This document shows, piece by piece, positions 11,160-22,296 of a stretch of 64,000 nucleotides of DNA; the stretch's first letter is position 1; each line of letters opens with the position of its first letter. This DNA comes from Anisus vortex (lineage: Eukaryota > Mollusca > Gastropoda > Planorbidae): the NCBI GenBank assembly GCA_949126835.1, contig OX421503.1:3739001-3803000 (forward strand), read 5' to 3'. The notes beneath the pieces are model-generated. The model was not told the DNA's origin. It saw nothing but the letters and a program-made list of their open reading frames with translations, and ran no database searches. The position numbers were made by a program, and so were the translations under genes.

Positions 11160-11720
11160 GGTAAGTGTGGATAGTGCCTTTCACAAAATTAATCAGTTAA
11201 TTAATTTGATAATTATATTAAGACATTTGCATTTTATTACACTAATTATTTAGTGTCCCTTGTTGGAGTTGTATAGGTCAGTGCACCCAATATATTTTAG
11301 GAAATCTTTTATAAAAAAAGATTACGTTTTTGTAAGGGACTTCTGCTAGAACCCCAGTGAAATAGGAGCTGATTTTATATCTCCATTGTAAAACATTTAA
11401 GTTAAAGTATAGTATGTATAACTACAATTCCTTCATTCTGATTCATAGAAGAATATACATATATGTGTAATTGTGTTTTTGAAAATATAGTATTGAAGTA
11501 AGTAAGAACAACATTGTTTCTTAATGATTTCCAAGTCTGATTTGTAAGATCAGCTGAATGAAGTGAATGACAGTTGCTGGATCAGCTCTGAACGAAAATG
11601 AAAATAAAAACTATTAAGATGCCCATAGCCTATAACACGTTACAACAATAATAATAATATGGGCACTAACAGTTAGGTCCTCCCCTTTGCCTTTTTCTAA
11701 AATACAGTTAGCCTTACTTG
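11160..11720 (+). repeat. diverged direct repeat of 42160-42730
   Basis: Colinear matches to 42160-42730 include gcctttc, tttgataattatattaagaca, gtcagtgcac, gatttta/tatct-ccattgtaaa, and gtctgatttg…gctgaat followed by cactaacag. Both copies lie in introns of the lectin gene and in the same orientation. The family is unknown, either an old transposon or a segmental duplication. Confidence 0.6.
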
Positions 11721-12174
11721 CTTATTCTGATAATAATAATTTCAAAGATTAAATTGAAACTTTCATTTATAGTCGAATTTTATCTTTTGAACCAAAACTG
11801 TGATTATCTCTATAAAAACTACATAATAATTAATATGTGTTTAAAACTCTTACTAGTCTTACCCTCCTACCCTTTCTTTACCCAGACATTTTTTCGGGTA
11901 TGGAAACGAACATAAAATGTTACAAAAACAAGTGTGTCAATTGCTAAAGTGTGTCCGCGTGTTTTATGTTTCGTGGGATTAGGTGTCCACGTGTTTAAGT
12001 GTCGCGTGATTATCTGTCATGTGTTTGAGTGACGGCACACCAATATCTGTCATTTTAAGGGTCAAAGGCCGTAGTCTTTTTTTTTTGTATTCGTGTATTG
12101 CAATAAAATAGTACATGTTGCAAATATAAGGTCATGGGGTAGACAACTATTATTTTATTTTTTAGTATGCTTAC

Positions 12175-12259
12175 ATTCAGGAATATTCTTTGTAACCTCA
12201 AGCGCTTGAGCCGTAGAGTTGAGCTTGGCCAGGAAACCGCCCACACTTGAGCAATAAGT
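12175..12259 (-). CDS. lectin exon 3: central C-type lectin domain segment
   Basis: The exon reads TYCSSVGGFLAKLNS, the conserved Cys-x(3)-Gly-Gly-x-Leu-Ala segment of C-type lectin domains, and ends at a gtaagc donor in phase 1. The acceptor is a less common aag (tatttgtcaag). Phase 0 at its start matches exon 2, and phase 1 at its end matches exon 4. One N-glycosylation site (NST) is present. The ORF in the neighbouring frame beginning near 12267 is a shadow. Confidence 0.78.
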
Positions 12260-13011
12260 CTTGACAAATACAGAAATAAATAGTTTGATAGTTCAAATAG
12301 TGCAAAAGTTTACAGATTCTAAATTCTTAGCAAGAAGCATCAAATATGATATTCTTTATTTTCATATTTTGAAAATCTTGATAAAGACTAATGCTAAGAC
12401 TAATGGTAGTCAGTAAATCAGCCATACATCTATTTTTTTTTTAAATGAAAAAAACTTGATTTGGAAAAGAAAGATAGATCTATATCTAGTATTTATACAA
12501 TCTTCGTATATGCAAACTCATTTATTTTTTAGTGAAACAAAAATTAGACTTTGTTCTTTTGAAGATATTTCATGTTGCATTTACCCTTTTTTTAAAAGCT
12601 GTTGTTCATATGACATAAGGAATTATATCAAACTTATAATATTATAAATGAAGTAGCAGTAGTTTTTTTACACAAATTATTATAGTAATGTTTTATTTTG
12701 CCAATGTATACGCCCTTTGCGAAGTATACTAATATGTTTCATTGTATTTAACCAACAAGACATTTTGTAAAATATACGAAAAATATATAAATATTACATT
12801 TTTTATCAATTCTAAAAATTGTTTTATATATAATAATGTTATATATGTATAGGTTTATAAAATATTAAATAGTTTTTTACTCTTGTTTAATTTAATTTTA
12901 AAAAAAGTGAAAATATATACATTTAGATATAACAAAATAGCATAAGTGTTTAGTATGTTTATGTAATTTTATACTAACTGAATACATTTTGTTGAAAGAA
13001 AATATATTTAC

Positions 13012-13097
13012 TTTTGCCTCTTGCCATGTTTTTGCGTCTGTCACGTAGATAAAACATGTCCCATTAGCAAGAACTGAATCAGCTATCTGGCAGGTTA
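13012..13097 (-). CDS. lectin exon 2: N-terminal C-type lectin domain segment
   Basis: Follows a tttttttccag acceptor and ends at gtaaat. It encodes TCQIADSVLANGTCFIYV then KTWQEAK. The pair of cysteines (30 and 42) before CFIYV, and the Lys-Thr-Trp-x-Glu-Ala helix, are typical of long-form C-type lectin domains. It enters with two bases of a split codon, matching the phase-1 end of the signal-peptide exon at 54982. It was found by eye because it is too short for ORF detection. Confidence 0.78.
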
Positions 13098-13138
13098 CTG
13101 GAAAAAAAGAATGGAACAGTTATAGATCATCATTCAAT

Positions 13139-13730
13139 GTATATAATTACGGTGAGTTTGTTATTATGTTTGTTTATATATTTATATATAAATATGTGTC
13201 CTCTATAGGCTCCTAAGCCAGTAGACTAATTGGACCAAAAGTAAAATGTATACATTGGAAACGTCCTCCAAAAGAGAATTTTATTTTATCACTTATAATA
13301 AAATATGTTGTTGATTTAAAAAATCAAAAATGTTTTATCCAACTATGCAAATAAATATAACCGTACATAACAAATGGCCATTTTCGTTCGTTTACTATGT
13401 TGAATGCGAAATTTACTATGTTGAACACGAGGGTCTTATCGTGCTTTCCCTATTCTGCAGATGTTGTTTGTAATGTGGCAAGACATTTTTTATAAGATAC
13501 GCACCGCAATTTGGCTTGGAGAGTTTCAATTTTCAACTTTAAAAAAATACTAACGCATGACGTAATGGCGATCAAATCATATCTTTTTTTGCTCATAGAA
13601 GTTTGGATTATCCTTTTGAGTAAAAGTAAGGAAATGTTTTAATTATTTAATCACGTCGCTATTGAGAACATCCTTTCATATGCGACTTTATAGACTCTAT
13701 AAATTAAATTATACGAATTATAAAGGACAA
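13139..13730 (+). repeat. dispersed repeat, inverted copy at 60715-61330
   Basis: Colinear reverse-complement matches to 60715-61330 include acgtcctccaaaag, gcaaataaatataac, tgttgaa…gcgaaatttactatg, gcaccgcaatt, atgacgtaatg and gtcgctattgagaa. Length is about 600 bp at roughly 80-85 percent identity by eye. No coding capacity is seen. The two copies sit 47 kb apart in opposite orientation. Confidence 0.75.
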
Positions 13731-14354
13731 ATGTAGCGTGGCGGGTACTCTACGTGGTTGTTTGGCTCGTGTAGAGGCTGATTATTGGGATGTCACAGTG
13801 AAGTTTGGGCCTTAGAATTATTTATATTTTAGTCCGTTATCCCGCTTGGCTGGCGGGTGCTGTAAGCCTATTGAATAGAGTAATTTTTACTACTATATGA
13901 CACGAGTGCTAATATACGAGCAGACACAAGAACAATGATTGATTCAATGCTGGGATGAGTTTCAAATACTGTTTATTTAGGCATAAACGATAGATAGCAG
14001 AAGTTAATCCACAACACAAATTTACAGTGTAAACAGTATATATTTGGATCGACCGAAGACAGGACTGTTTCGTTCCTTGTCTAAGGCCCCAATACCCGTT
14101 TCTTATTTCTATCTTAAACCAAGAACCCCTCTGTGGGGGTAGGGGCAAGGGAAGGGGGGAGAAGAGGGCGGCCGGGGGAGGGATACAAAAGCTCTTTGAT
14201 ACCTTACGTCCAGACGAGAGCCGTTGCGTATGTGTCAGTTTACGGGGGAAGAGTTTCCCTGGCCACCTGGGCCGACTGTAATAGATTTCGCGTGTAGACG
14301 CAATTTGCTTATCTTGACCAGTGGTCAGTAGCCGAGAGGGGGATCAAAGGGAGG

Positions 14355-14446
14355 GCTTGACGAGGGTGGGGGGGGGGGGTTAGACTGTACATACAAGGGG
14401 CTTGGCGAGGGTGGGGGGGGGGTGTTTAGACTGTACATACAAGGGG
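14355..14446 (+). repeat. two 46-bp repeats in LINE 5' region
   Basis: Two consecutive units, each with a run of G followed by ttagactgtacatacaagg. 5' UTR repeats are common in LINEs and may carry promoter function, but that is inference. Confidence 0.8.
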
Positions 14447-14520
14447 AGTGTAAACATGTTAAATATATACAAGGGCAGATAACTAAGCTTGTATAATAAT
14501 TTAAGGAATATATATATATA

Positions 14521-17310
14521 TTGATGCATGCATGTACAACCGCACCAGGCAACTCAAAAACAAGAAAGAAGCATCCAGCTCTTCGTTTTGCTAGCTGGAA
14601 CGTCAGGACCATGTGTCCCGGCCTCACCCCAAACCCCCAACAAATAGACGATGCAAGAAAGACTGCTAGGGAACTTTCGCGACTCAACGTTGACATTGCC
14701 GCTCTGCAGGAGACCCGGCTGGCTGACAACGGTACCATCAGGGAAGCCAACTACACCTTTTATTGGCAAGGGAAGCCTACGGACCAACCAAGACAGCACG
14801 GGGTCGGCTTTGCTGTGAGAAACACGTTTGTCAGCTCCACAGAGCCTCCCACAACAGGCACAGATAGACTACTCTCCTTCCGGTTGTCAACCTCTTCTGG
14901 CCCAGTCAATATCTTTAGTGTGTACGCCCCAACCCTCCACTCTACCGATGAGGATAAAGATCAGTTCTACCAAGCCCTGGATGAAGCGATATCCAGGATA
15001 TCCAGCACTGAGAGCCTTTACCTTCTTGGAGACTTCAATGCAAGAGTAGGAGCTGACCAGAAAGCCTGGCCCACATGCCTCGGAAACTTTGGAAGGAGAA
15101 AGATAAATGAAAATGGTCAGAGACTGCTTGAGCTCTCGTGCCATCACAGTCTGTGCGTGACCAACACCTACTTCAAGTGCAAAGAAATACACCAGGTGTC
15201 GTGGAGACACCCTCGCTCTCGCCACTGGCATCAACTTGATCTTGTCCTAACTAGAAGAGCGGACATTGGCAGCGTCCTCCTCACACGTAGTTACCATAGT
15301 GCAGACTGCTACACGGACCACGCCCTCGTGGCGAGCAAGGTGCACCTAACGCCGAAGAAGTTGCACCACTCCAAGAAGAAGGGCCGCCCAGGCATCAACA
15401 CCAGCTGTGTCAGAAACCCCGAGAAAACCCAACAGCTCATTAGCATACTCGACGGTGCCCTCAAAGTGGAAACAGCTGATGACACCATCAACTCCAAGTG
15501 GCCACGCCTCCGCGACGCCATGTACAACGCAGCCATCACTGTTTACGGGAAGAAAGAGCGGAAGAATGCTGACTGGTACGAGGCCCATTGGGAGGAAATG
15601 GAACCCGTGACAGAGGCTAAGAGGAAAGCCCTTCTGGCCTACAAGGCTAAGCCTAGCCCCAGTACACTACAAGCTCTACGGACTGCCAGGAGCAAAGCCC
15701 AGCAGACTGCCCGTCATTGTGCCAACACCTACAGGCTGAATATCTGTCTCAGCATTCAGACAGCTGCCGATACAGGCAACGCAAGAGGGATGTACGAGGG
15801 CATCAAGAAGGCAATAGGTCCAACCCCCTCTAAGACAGCCCCCCTCAAGTCCAAAACAGGCGAGGTTATCACCGATCCGGAAAGGCAGATGCAGAGGTGG
15901 GTAGAGCATTACCTCGAACTGTGCGCAACGCAGAACACTGTAACAGACTCCGCTCTCAGAGCGATATCAGACCTGCCGGTCATGGAGGAGCTTGACACTC
16001 CACCCACTTTGGATGAGCTCAGCAAGGCCATCGACCGTCTCGCCTGCGGTAAAGCACCTGGAAGCGACGGAATCCCACCAGAAGTACTAAAGTGCGGGAA
16101 ACCATCCCTGCTAAAGCAACTTCACGACCTCCTATGCCTTTGCTGGGAACAGGGTTACATTCCACAAGATATGAGAGACGCTAACATCATCACTTTGTAC
16201 AAAAACAAAGGTGACAGGGGTGACTGTAACAACTATCGGGGCATCTCCCTCCTCAGTATCGTTGGTAAAGCGTACGCCCGCGTCATCCTTAACCGCCTGC
16301 AGACCCTCGCTTCACGCATCTACCCAGAGTCACAGTGTGGCTTCAGGGCTGGTCGATCAACGGCTGACATGATCTTCTCACTATGCCAGCTCCAGGAGAA
16401 GTGTCAGGAACAGCAGATGCCACTCTATAAGGCCTTTATCGACCTCACAAAGGCATTTGATCTGGTCAGCCGAGGCGGGCTATTCAGCTTGCTGCAGAAG
16501 ATCGGATGTCCCCCACACCTGCTTGCGGTGGTCAGGTCCTTCCACGACAACATGCACAGCACTGTCTGCTACAATGGCGCAACCTCCAAGGAATTCCCAG
16601 TCAGCAGCGGAGTAAAGCAGGGCTGCGTCCTCGCGCCTACACTCTTCGGTATCTTTTTCTCCATGCTCCTCCAACACGCCTTCAAGGACTGCAGCGAGGG
16701 TGTTTTCATTCACACCAGGTCTGATGGCAAGCTCTACAACATAGCGCGTCTTCGTGCCAAGACCAAAGTCAAAAAGGTCCTCATTCGAGAGATGCTCTTC
16801 GCTGATGATGCAGCCTTGACATCACACACCGAAGACGGACTCCAGCAGCTCGTCACTTGCTTCTCTCATGCATGCAAGGAGTTCGGCCTAGCCGTAAGCC
16901 TGAAAAAGACAAACGTCATGGCTCAGGGCACGGAGACCCCTCCAAACATTTACATCGATGGACACACCTTGGAGGTTGTCGAGAACTTCACATACCTCGG
17001 GTCCATTATCTCGAGTTCACAGTCCATCGACTTGGAGATCAACAGCAGGATCGCCAGGGCAGCCACAGTCATGGCCCAACTAAAACAGCGAGTGTGGGAC
17101 AACTCCAGCCTCACCGAGAGGACCAGACTGCGCGTCTACCACGCCTGCGTACTCAGCACTCTCCTGTATGGCTGTGAGTCATGGACCACCTACGCGAGGC
17201 ACGAGAAGAAACTCAACAGCTTCCATATGAGGTGCCTCCGGAGAATACTGCAGATCAAGTGGCAGGATAGGGTCTCCAAAACACAGAGGTGCTGGAGAGA
17301 GCCAACATGA
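14521..17310 (+). pseudogene. LINE endonuclease-reverse transcriptase ORF, frameshifted
   Basis: The 929-codon frame contains an apurinic-type endonuclease (about residues 20-265: SWNVRTM, LQETRL, SVYAPT, LLGDFNARVG, HQLDLV, YTDHALV) and a reverse transcriptase (about 500-800: NNYRGISLL, FIDLTKAFD, GVKQGCVLAP, MLFADDAAL, YLGSIIS). The frame runs out near 17275-17283, where two extra A residues in the gtctcc/acacagagg context shift it. The correct continuation (LERANMSSLHAVLS) lies in another frame from 17289. Enzyme activity would require a read-through of this shift. The start codon is not certain, because the homologous region may begin upstream. Confidence 0.85.
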
Positions 17311-18567
17311 GCAGCCTTCACGCTGTGCTCAGTGAGAAACGCCTCAGGTGGCTCGGCCATGTGAAAAGGATGAATGCAGATCGCATTCCTAAAGACCTCC
17401 TCTATGGAGAACTGGTCGAAGGCCACCGGAAGATAGGGCGCCCAAAACTGCGATTCAAGGACCTTTGCAAAAGAGACCTGAACGAGAGCTCAATTGACCT
17501 TGACACACAAAGGCATTTGATCTGGTCAGCCGAGGCGGGCTATTCAGCTTGCTGCAGAAGATCGGATGTCCCCCACACCTGCTTGCGGTGGTCAGGTCCT
17601 TCCACGACAACATGCACAGCACTGTCTGCTACAATGGCGCAACCTCCAAGGAATTCCCAGTCAGCAGCGGAGTAAAGCAGGGCTGCGTCCTCGCGCCTAC
17701 ACTCTTCGGCATCTTTTTCTCCATGCTCCTCCAACACGCCTTCAAGGACTGCAGCGAGGGTGTTTTCATTCACACCAGGTCTGATGGCAAGCTCTACAAC
17801 ATAGCGCGTCTTCGTGCCAAGACCAAAGTCAAAAAGGTCCTCATTCGAGAGATGCTCTTCGCTGATGATGCAGCCTTGACATCACACACCGAAGACGGAC
17901 TCCAGCAGCTCGTCACTTGCTTCTCTCATGCATGCAAGGAGTTCGGCCTAGCCGTAAGCCTGAAAAAGACAAACGTCATGGCTCAGGGCACGGAGACCCC
18001 TCCAAACATTGACATCGATGGACACACCTTGGAGGTTGTCGAGAACTTCACATACCTCGGGTCCATTATCTCGAGTTCACAGTCCATCGACTTGGAGATC
18101 AACAGCAGGATCGCCAGGGCAGCCACAGTCATGGCCCAACTAAAACAGCGAGTGTGGGACAACTCCAGCCTCACCGAGAGGACCAGACTGCGCGTCTACC
18201 ACGCCTGCGTACTCAGCACTCTCCTGTATGGCTGTGAGTCATGGACCACCTACGCGAGGCACGAGAAGAAACTCAACAGCTTCCATATGAGGTGCCTCCG
18301 GAGAATACTGCAGATCAAGTGGCAGGATAGGGTCTCCAAAACACAGAGGTGCTGGAGAGAGCCAACATGAGCAGCCTTCACGCTGTGCTCAGTAAGAAAC
18401 GCCTCAGGTGGCTCGGCCATGTGAAAAGGATGAATGCAGATCGCATTCCTAAAGACCTCCTCTATGGAGAACTGGTCGAAGGCCACCGGAAGATAGGGCG
18501 CCAAAAACTGCGATTCAAGGACCTTTGCAAAAGAGACCTGAACGAGAGCTCAATTGACCTTGACACA
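16446..18567 (+). repeat. 1,060-bp tandem duplication inside the LINE
   Basis: Positions 16446-17507 and 17506-18567 match with a period of 1,060 bp and only a handful of differences (for example ggtatc/ggcatc, tttacatc/ttgacatc, agtgag/agtaag, cgcccaaaa/cgccaaaaa). The junction at 17506-17507 has a two-base microhomology (ca). The unit covers part of the RT palm and thumb and the following C-terminal region. Both copies carry the same frameshift. Confidence 0.95.
17549..18370 (+). pseudogene. duplicated RT fragment of the LINE
   Basis: Second copy of the RT C-terminal half (273 codons), from the segment before GVKQGCVLAP through FADD and YLGSIIS to the same frameshifted end (RCWREPT) seen in the first copy. 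It has no endonuclease and no upstream RT fingers, so it is not functional on its own. Confidence 0.85.
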
Positions 18568-18795
18568 TGGGAATGCCAAGCTTCTGACCGACCAACCTGG
18601 AGGCTCGCAGTCAGGCTTGGCACATACCGCGCAGAAACTGGGCGCATGGAAGCTGCCATCCAGAAAAGAGCGAGGCGGAAGGTTCCTTTACAACAGCCAT
18701 CCACCTTCAAATGCCTGAAGTGCGGCAGGGATTGCCACTCCCGAGTTGGCCTCCACAGCCATTCTCGGCGGTGCAGCTGGTCACCTTTGCCGTGA
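18349..18795 (+). pseudogene. LINE ORF C-terminus with Cys/His finger
   Basis: True C-terminal continuation after the frameshift: RLRWLGHVKRM, then a basic region and CLKCGRDCHSRVGLHSH..C (about residues 121-142), a C2H2-like finger of the kind at the end of several LINE ORFs. The earlier copy of this reading frame (17289-17507) is interrupted by the duplication junction. Stop at 18793-18795. Confidence 0.75.
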
Positions 18796-19095
18796 AGCTA
18801 CACCATCGTCTCTTGGAGACGGACGGATGCCGACGAGGGGTACAACAGTTATAGAAGAGAGTAAGTACATTCATATATACAAAATAAAGATACAAGATAC
18901 AAATACAGTCACACATTCTTCATTCATTGGTGAGCACCGCAATGAGCCAGGATTAATTGTAGTTTATAGGTTGGAGCCATAGTGAATAAGTGCCATGGCA
19001 CCAGGCTAAGCGCTGGCGCTTCTAGTGAGTTTACCACAACAAATTATAAATGATTACTTTTAAATACCAGAAGCTTAACAGTAACAATTTGTAAG

Positions 19096-19588
19096 TGTTG
19101 ATGTTCTTAATTATTCTTAGTACATCAATTAATACAATTAGTCTCTTCAGAGTGTTTCTGCTACAGTTGCTGAAGTATTGGTCTCCAGCTATCAAACATT
19201 GAACAGACGACTTCACCACAATATATATTTTAACTTGTAATCAAATAAAAGAACGCCTTGTTGCAGCACATATCATTTAATAATTATTAACAGTTCACAC
19301 TTTACATCCATGAATATATTTGTATATTAAAGTAGCGATATAACACATTTCAATAATTGTCTCTGAGTCTATATATTTGTACGTGCGTTCATTACAAGAT
19401 CGAGAGGGAGACTAAAGAATGAGCATGGTCAATCATGTGACTATCTACTTCCGATTTATTAAGACTCTAGGTTTTTTATTTTATTTTAATATACAATTAT
19501 GGGTTTTATTCCGAGTTTTTAAATTCTTACTTAATATTATAATTGATTACATGAGTCATTTCCCTTGTATATTACTTGCACTATAGCA
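19096..19588 (-). repeat. element A 3' LTR
   Basis: 493 bp, TG…CA termini (tgttgatg…ctatagca on the plus strand). Matches 41289-41782 with two substitutions and one single-base length difference in a G run. The next bases inward form the polypurine tract. Confidence 0.95.
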
Positions 19589-19604
19589 TACCCCCCATAC
19601 ACAG
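19589..19604 (-). other. element A polypurine tract
   Basis: Minus strand reads ctgtgtatggggggta directly before the 3' LTR, the expected plus-strand primer position. Confidence 0.8.
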
Positions 19605-19708
19605 AGAAAAAATAATAATTCATTATTATTTTTTATACGAAAAATGTTTACAAAATTGAAAAAAAAATTATCTTAATATTAAGTATCTTAATGTTAATTA
19701 ATGCATAT

Positions 19709-20164
19709 TGTTGATGTCCTATTATTATTGTTGGACTATCAAACATTACTACCAGTCTTTTCAGAGTATTTGAGTTGCATTAGCTGAATTATTTGCTATT
19801 AAACATCAAAATGGACATCACCACAATATAAATTCCAACTTGTAATCAATAAAAGAACACCTTTTTGCAGCATATTATTTAATAACAATTCATTAACAGT
19901 TCACACTTCACACTTAGGAAACAATCTCTAATACTTATGGTTATAGTATTGCTATAAAATAGTTTCATATTGAGTACTGAGTCTACACATTTTTATGAGT
20001 GTTCATTACAAGAACAAGAAGTCGACTGAAGAAATAAGCATGGTCAATCACATGACTATCTACTTCCTATATAGGTTTTCTTAATATCCAAAAATGGGTT
20101 TTATTTCGACTTTTTAATTATTAATATAGTTACCACCTATATATTATTGAATTACTTCATAGCA
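19709..20164 (-). repeat. element B 3' LTR
   Basis: 456 bp, tgttgatgtcc…acttcatagca on the plus strand. It differs from the other LTR of B (34188-34643) at one base by eye (cattagctg versus cagtagctg). LTRs A and B share terminal sequence and scattered blocks, so A and B belong to one lineage. Confidence 0.95.
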
Positions 20165-20180
20165 TACCCCCCAACCACAG
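20165..20180 (-). other. element B polypurine tract
   Basis: Minus strand reads ctgtggttggggggta immediately before the 3' LTR. Confidence 0.8.
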
Positions 20181-20460
20181 AGAAAAAATAATAATTTATT
20201 ATTATTTTTTATACGAAAAATGTTTACAATAATGAAAAAAAAATTATCTTAATCTTAATTAATGCATGTAATCATTCATTTAATAATACATAGAGAAAAA
20301 ATTCATTTAATATATGTACAAACAATCAAAAAAAAAAAATTGTATAGGCAGAAATATAAACAAAAGACACAAAGAATAATGTCTAATGTTAATATGACAA
20401 TTAGTCATAGACAACTATCTTTTGGTATTGTCTAATCAACTTCAGTAATAGTGAGATAAA

Positions 20461-22296
20461 CTATTGGATATCAGTGATGTGTATCGATAATCTAGACAGC
20501 ACATCAGGTAAATGGTTATCTTTTCCTACAATACTTTTTATCTGAAATTTGTAATCTGATAGAAGTAAAGCATATTTATTTATTCTTTTGTTATTGACAT
20601 TAGAGACATTAAAATTCACAAGCGGTTTATGATCTGTGAGAATTGTGAACTGACGACCCAACAAATAGTATTGAAACTTAAGTACAGCATAGACTATACA
20701 CAAACCCTCTAATTCTATGACACTAAAATTCTTTTCACTTTTAGTCAGTGCACGACTTACATAATAGGCAGGTTTATAAACTATTTCAGAGTCCACAATG
20801 ACCTTTTTGTAAATACAAGCCCCTAAACCGGACTTTGAGGCATCACAAGCTAGAATGATGTCATCATCTTTTTGAATTGTTTCTAGTATTGGTTCCTTAG
20901 AAAATGCATCTATTAGGATTTTAAATGATGTTTCACATTGGTCAGTCCAATTTACAATATTGGGTTGAAATTTTTTTGTGAGATCTATAATAGGTCTAAC
21001 TATTTGACTATAGTTTGGAATGAATTTACTGTAATAGTTAAACAATCCAAGTAATGCCCTTACATGTTTTTTTGTTTTAGGCGTTTGTATTTCTAGAATT
21101 TTCTTATGTAAGTGCTGTGTTGGTTTTACTTGGCCATTTTCAAATTTATGTCCTAGAAATTCAATCTCAGTTTTTCCTATTTTTAATTTTGAAGGGGATA
21201 CTGTTAAATTATTGTCTTTCAATATTTGCAACACTTCCTCTAATAGAATTAAGTGTTCATCCCAAGTATTTGTGAAAATACAAATATCATCCACATAGTG
21301 AACTATGTTTTTATTTTGAGGTAAAATATGTCTCATTAGTTTAGTGAATGTAGCAGTACTATTGACCAAACCGAAGGGCATGACGTTCCAATTAAATACG
21401 CCTTTATGTGTAATAAAAGCTGTATAATCCTTTGATTTCTCATCAAGAGGCACTTGCCAAAATCCTCTTGTTAAATCTATGGTAGTGAATATTTTACCTG
21501 TGGCCATAGTGTTAATGATATGTTCTATGTTAGGCAAACCCTCTTGATCAAGTTTTGTTACTTTATTGAGCTTGCGATAATCACAACATAATCTGATAGA
21601 ACCATTTTTTTTTTTAACAATCACCATGGGTGATGAGTACTGAGACATAGATTTTTCTATTATTTTACTTTCTATGAGTTGATCTAATTCCTTATCTACC
21701 TTTTCAACAAGCATTTGAGGAATATTATATGCTTTTGATCGAAATTGTTTTCGATCAGTCAGTTCTATTTTATGTTCAATGACATTTGTTAATCCTGGTT
21801 TTTCTGTTATTGTTGTTTTAAATTTATTCAATAAATTCAAAATATTGTTTTTAACCATTTCATTTTCAATATGGTCTAACTGTATTTGATCTATTTCATT
21901 ATTGGCTGGTGTGGTTATACCACAAAAATAGTCAATGTTTGGAATGTTCTGAACATTGTTATCTTCAAAAATTATCATATTGTTATTTTGTATTTTGCTT
22001 TCAATATCTGACTGACTGTCATTTATTTGGTTTTCCTCATAAGCTCGTAAATTATTTAAATGAACAATTTTTTCTTTGTTATTAATGTTAACTTTGTAAG
22101 TTACATTTGATAACTTATGCATAATTTCAAAAGGTCCTTTCCATTCCATAGTATTGCCACTGCCAATTGGCAAATAAACAAGTACTTTATTACCAACTTC
22201 TAGTTTTCTCATGTTCTTATGAATATTTTCTCTGATTAAAGTTTTAGATTTGATTTCTTCATTTTTTTGTACAGCAAATTCATAAGCTGTTTTCAT
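20461..22296 (-). CDS. element B Pol: integrase C-terminus, reverse transcriptase, RNase H
   Basis: An open 611-codon frame. Residues about 40-95 form the integrase C-terminal GPY/F-like module (EWKGPFEI…VHLNNLRAY). RT spans about 175-400: IRLCCDYRKLN near 232, TTIDLTRGFWQVPL near 266, FGLVNS near 308, catalytic YVDD near 332 and FLGH near 378. RNase H follows, with the DAS motif near 480 and TDHKPL near 556. The frame is separated from the upstream integrase core by one extra A in a run near 22300; element A has the unshifted sequence here (NKTEEHMKTAYEF). All RT and RNase H catalytic motifs I can place are intact. The integrase-before-RT order is the notable feature. Confidence 0.93.
   Translation of the reverse strand: MKTAYEFAVQKNEEIKSKTLIRENIHKNMRKLEVGNKVLVYLPIGSGNTMEWKGPFEIMHKLSNVTYKVNINNKEKIVHLNNLRAYEENQINDSQSDIESKIQNNNMIIFEDNNVQNIPNIDYFCGITTPANNEIDQIQLDHIENEMVKNNILNLLNKFKTTITEKPGLTNVIEHKIELTDRKQFRSKAYNIPQMLVEKVDKELDQLIESKIIEKSMSQYSSPMVIVKKKNGSIRLCCDYRKLNKVTKLDQEGLPNIEHIINTMATGKIFTTIDLTRGFWQVPLDEKSKDYTAFITHKGVFNWNVMPFGLVNSTATFTKLMRHILPQNKNIVHYVDDICIFTNTWDEHLILLEEVLQILKDNNLTVSPSKLKIGKTEIEFLGHKFENGQVKPTQHLHKKILEIQTPKTKKHVRALLGLFNYYSKFIPNYSQIVRPIIDLTKKFQPNIVNWTDQCETSFKILIDAFSKEPILETIQKDDDIILACDASKSGLGACIYKKVIVDSEIVYKPAYYVSRALTKSEKNFSVIELEGLCIVYAVLKFQYYLLGRQFTILTDHKPLVNFNVSNVNNKRINKYALLLSDYKFQIKSIVGKDNHLPDVLSRLSIHITDIQ

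Larger units (their letters stand above)
14100..18860 (+). mobile_element. APE-type non-LTR retrotransposon (RTE-like LINE)
   Basis: A GC-rich block inside AT-rich DNA. A 5' region with G runs and a 46-bp duplication (14355-14446) precedes an endonuclease-reverse transcriptase ORF from 14521. The C-terminal part is duplicated in tandem, and the last frame stops at 18795, near the probable 3' end. Clade is inferred from the fused APE-RT layout and motifs such as NYRGISLL and MLFADD. RTE or a near relative is most likely. Exact ends and target-site duplications were not resolved. It lies in lectin intron 1. Confidence 0.8.

Noticed and set aside
14325..15588. Minus-strand ORFs opposite the LINE
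   Set aside because: Shadows of the endonuclease-RT coding strand.
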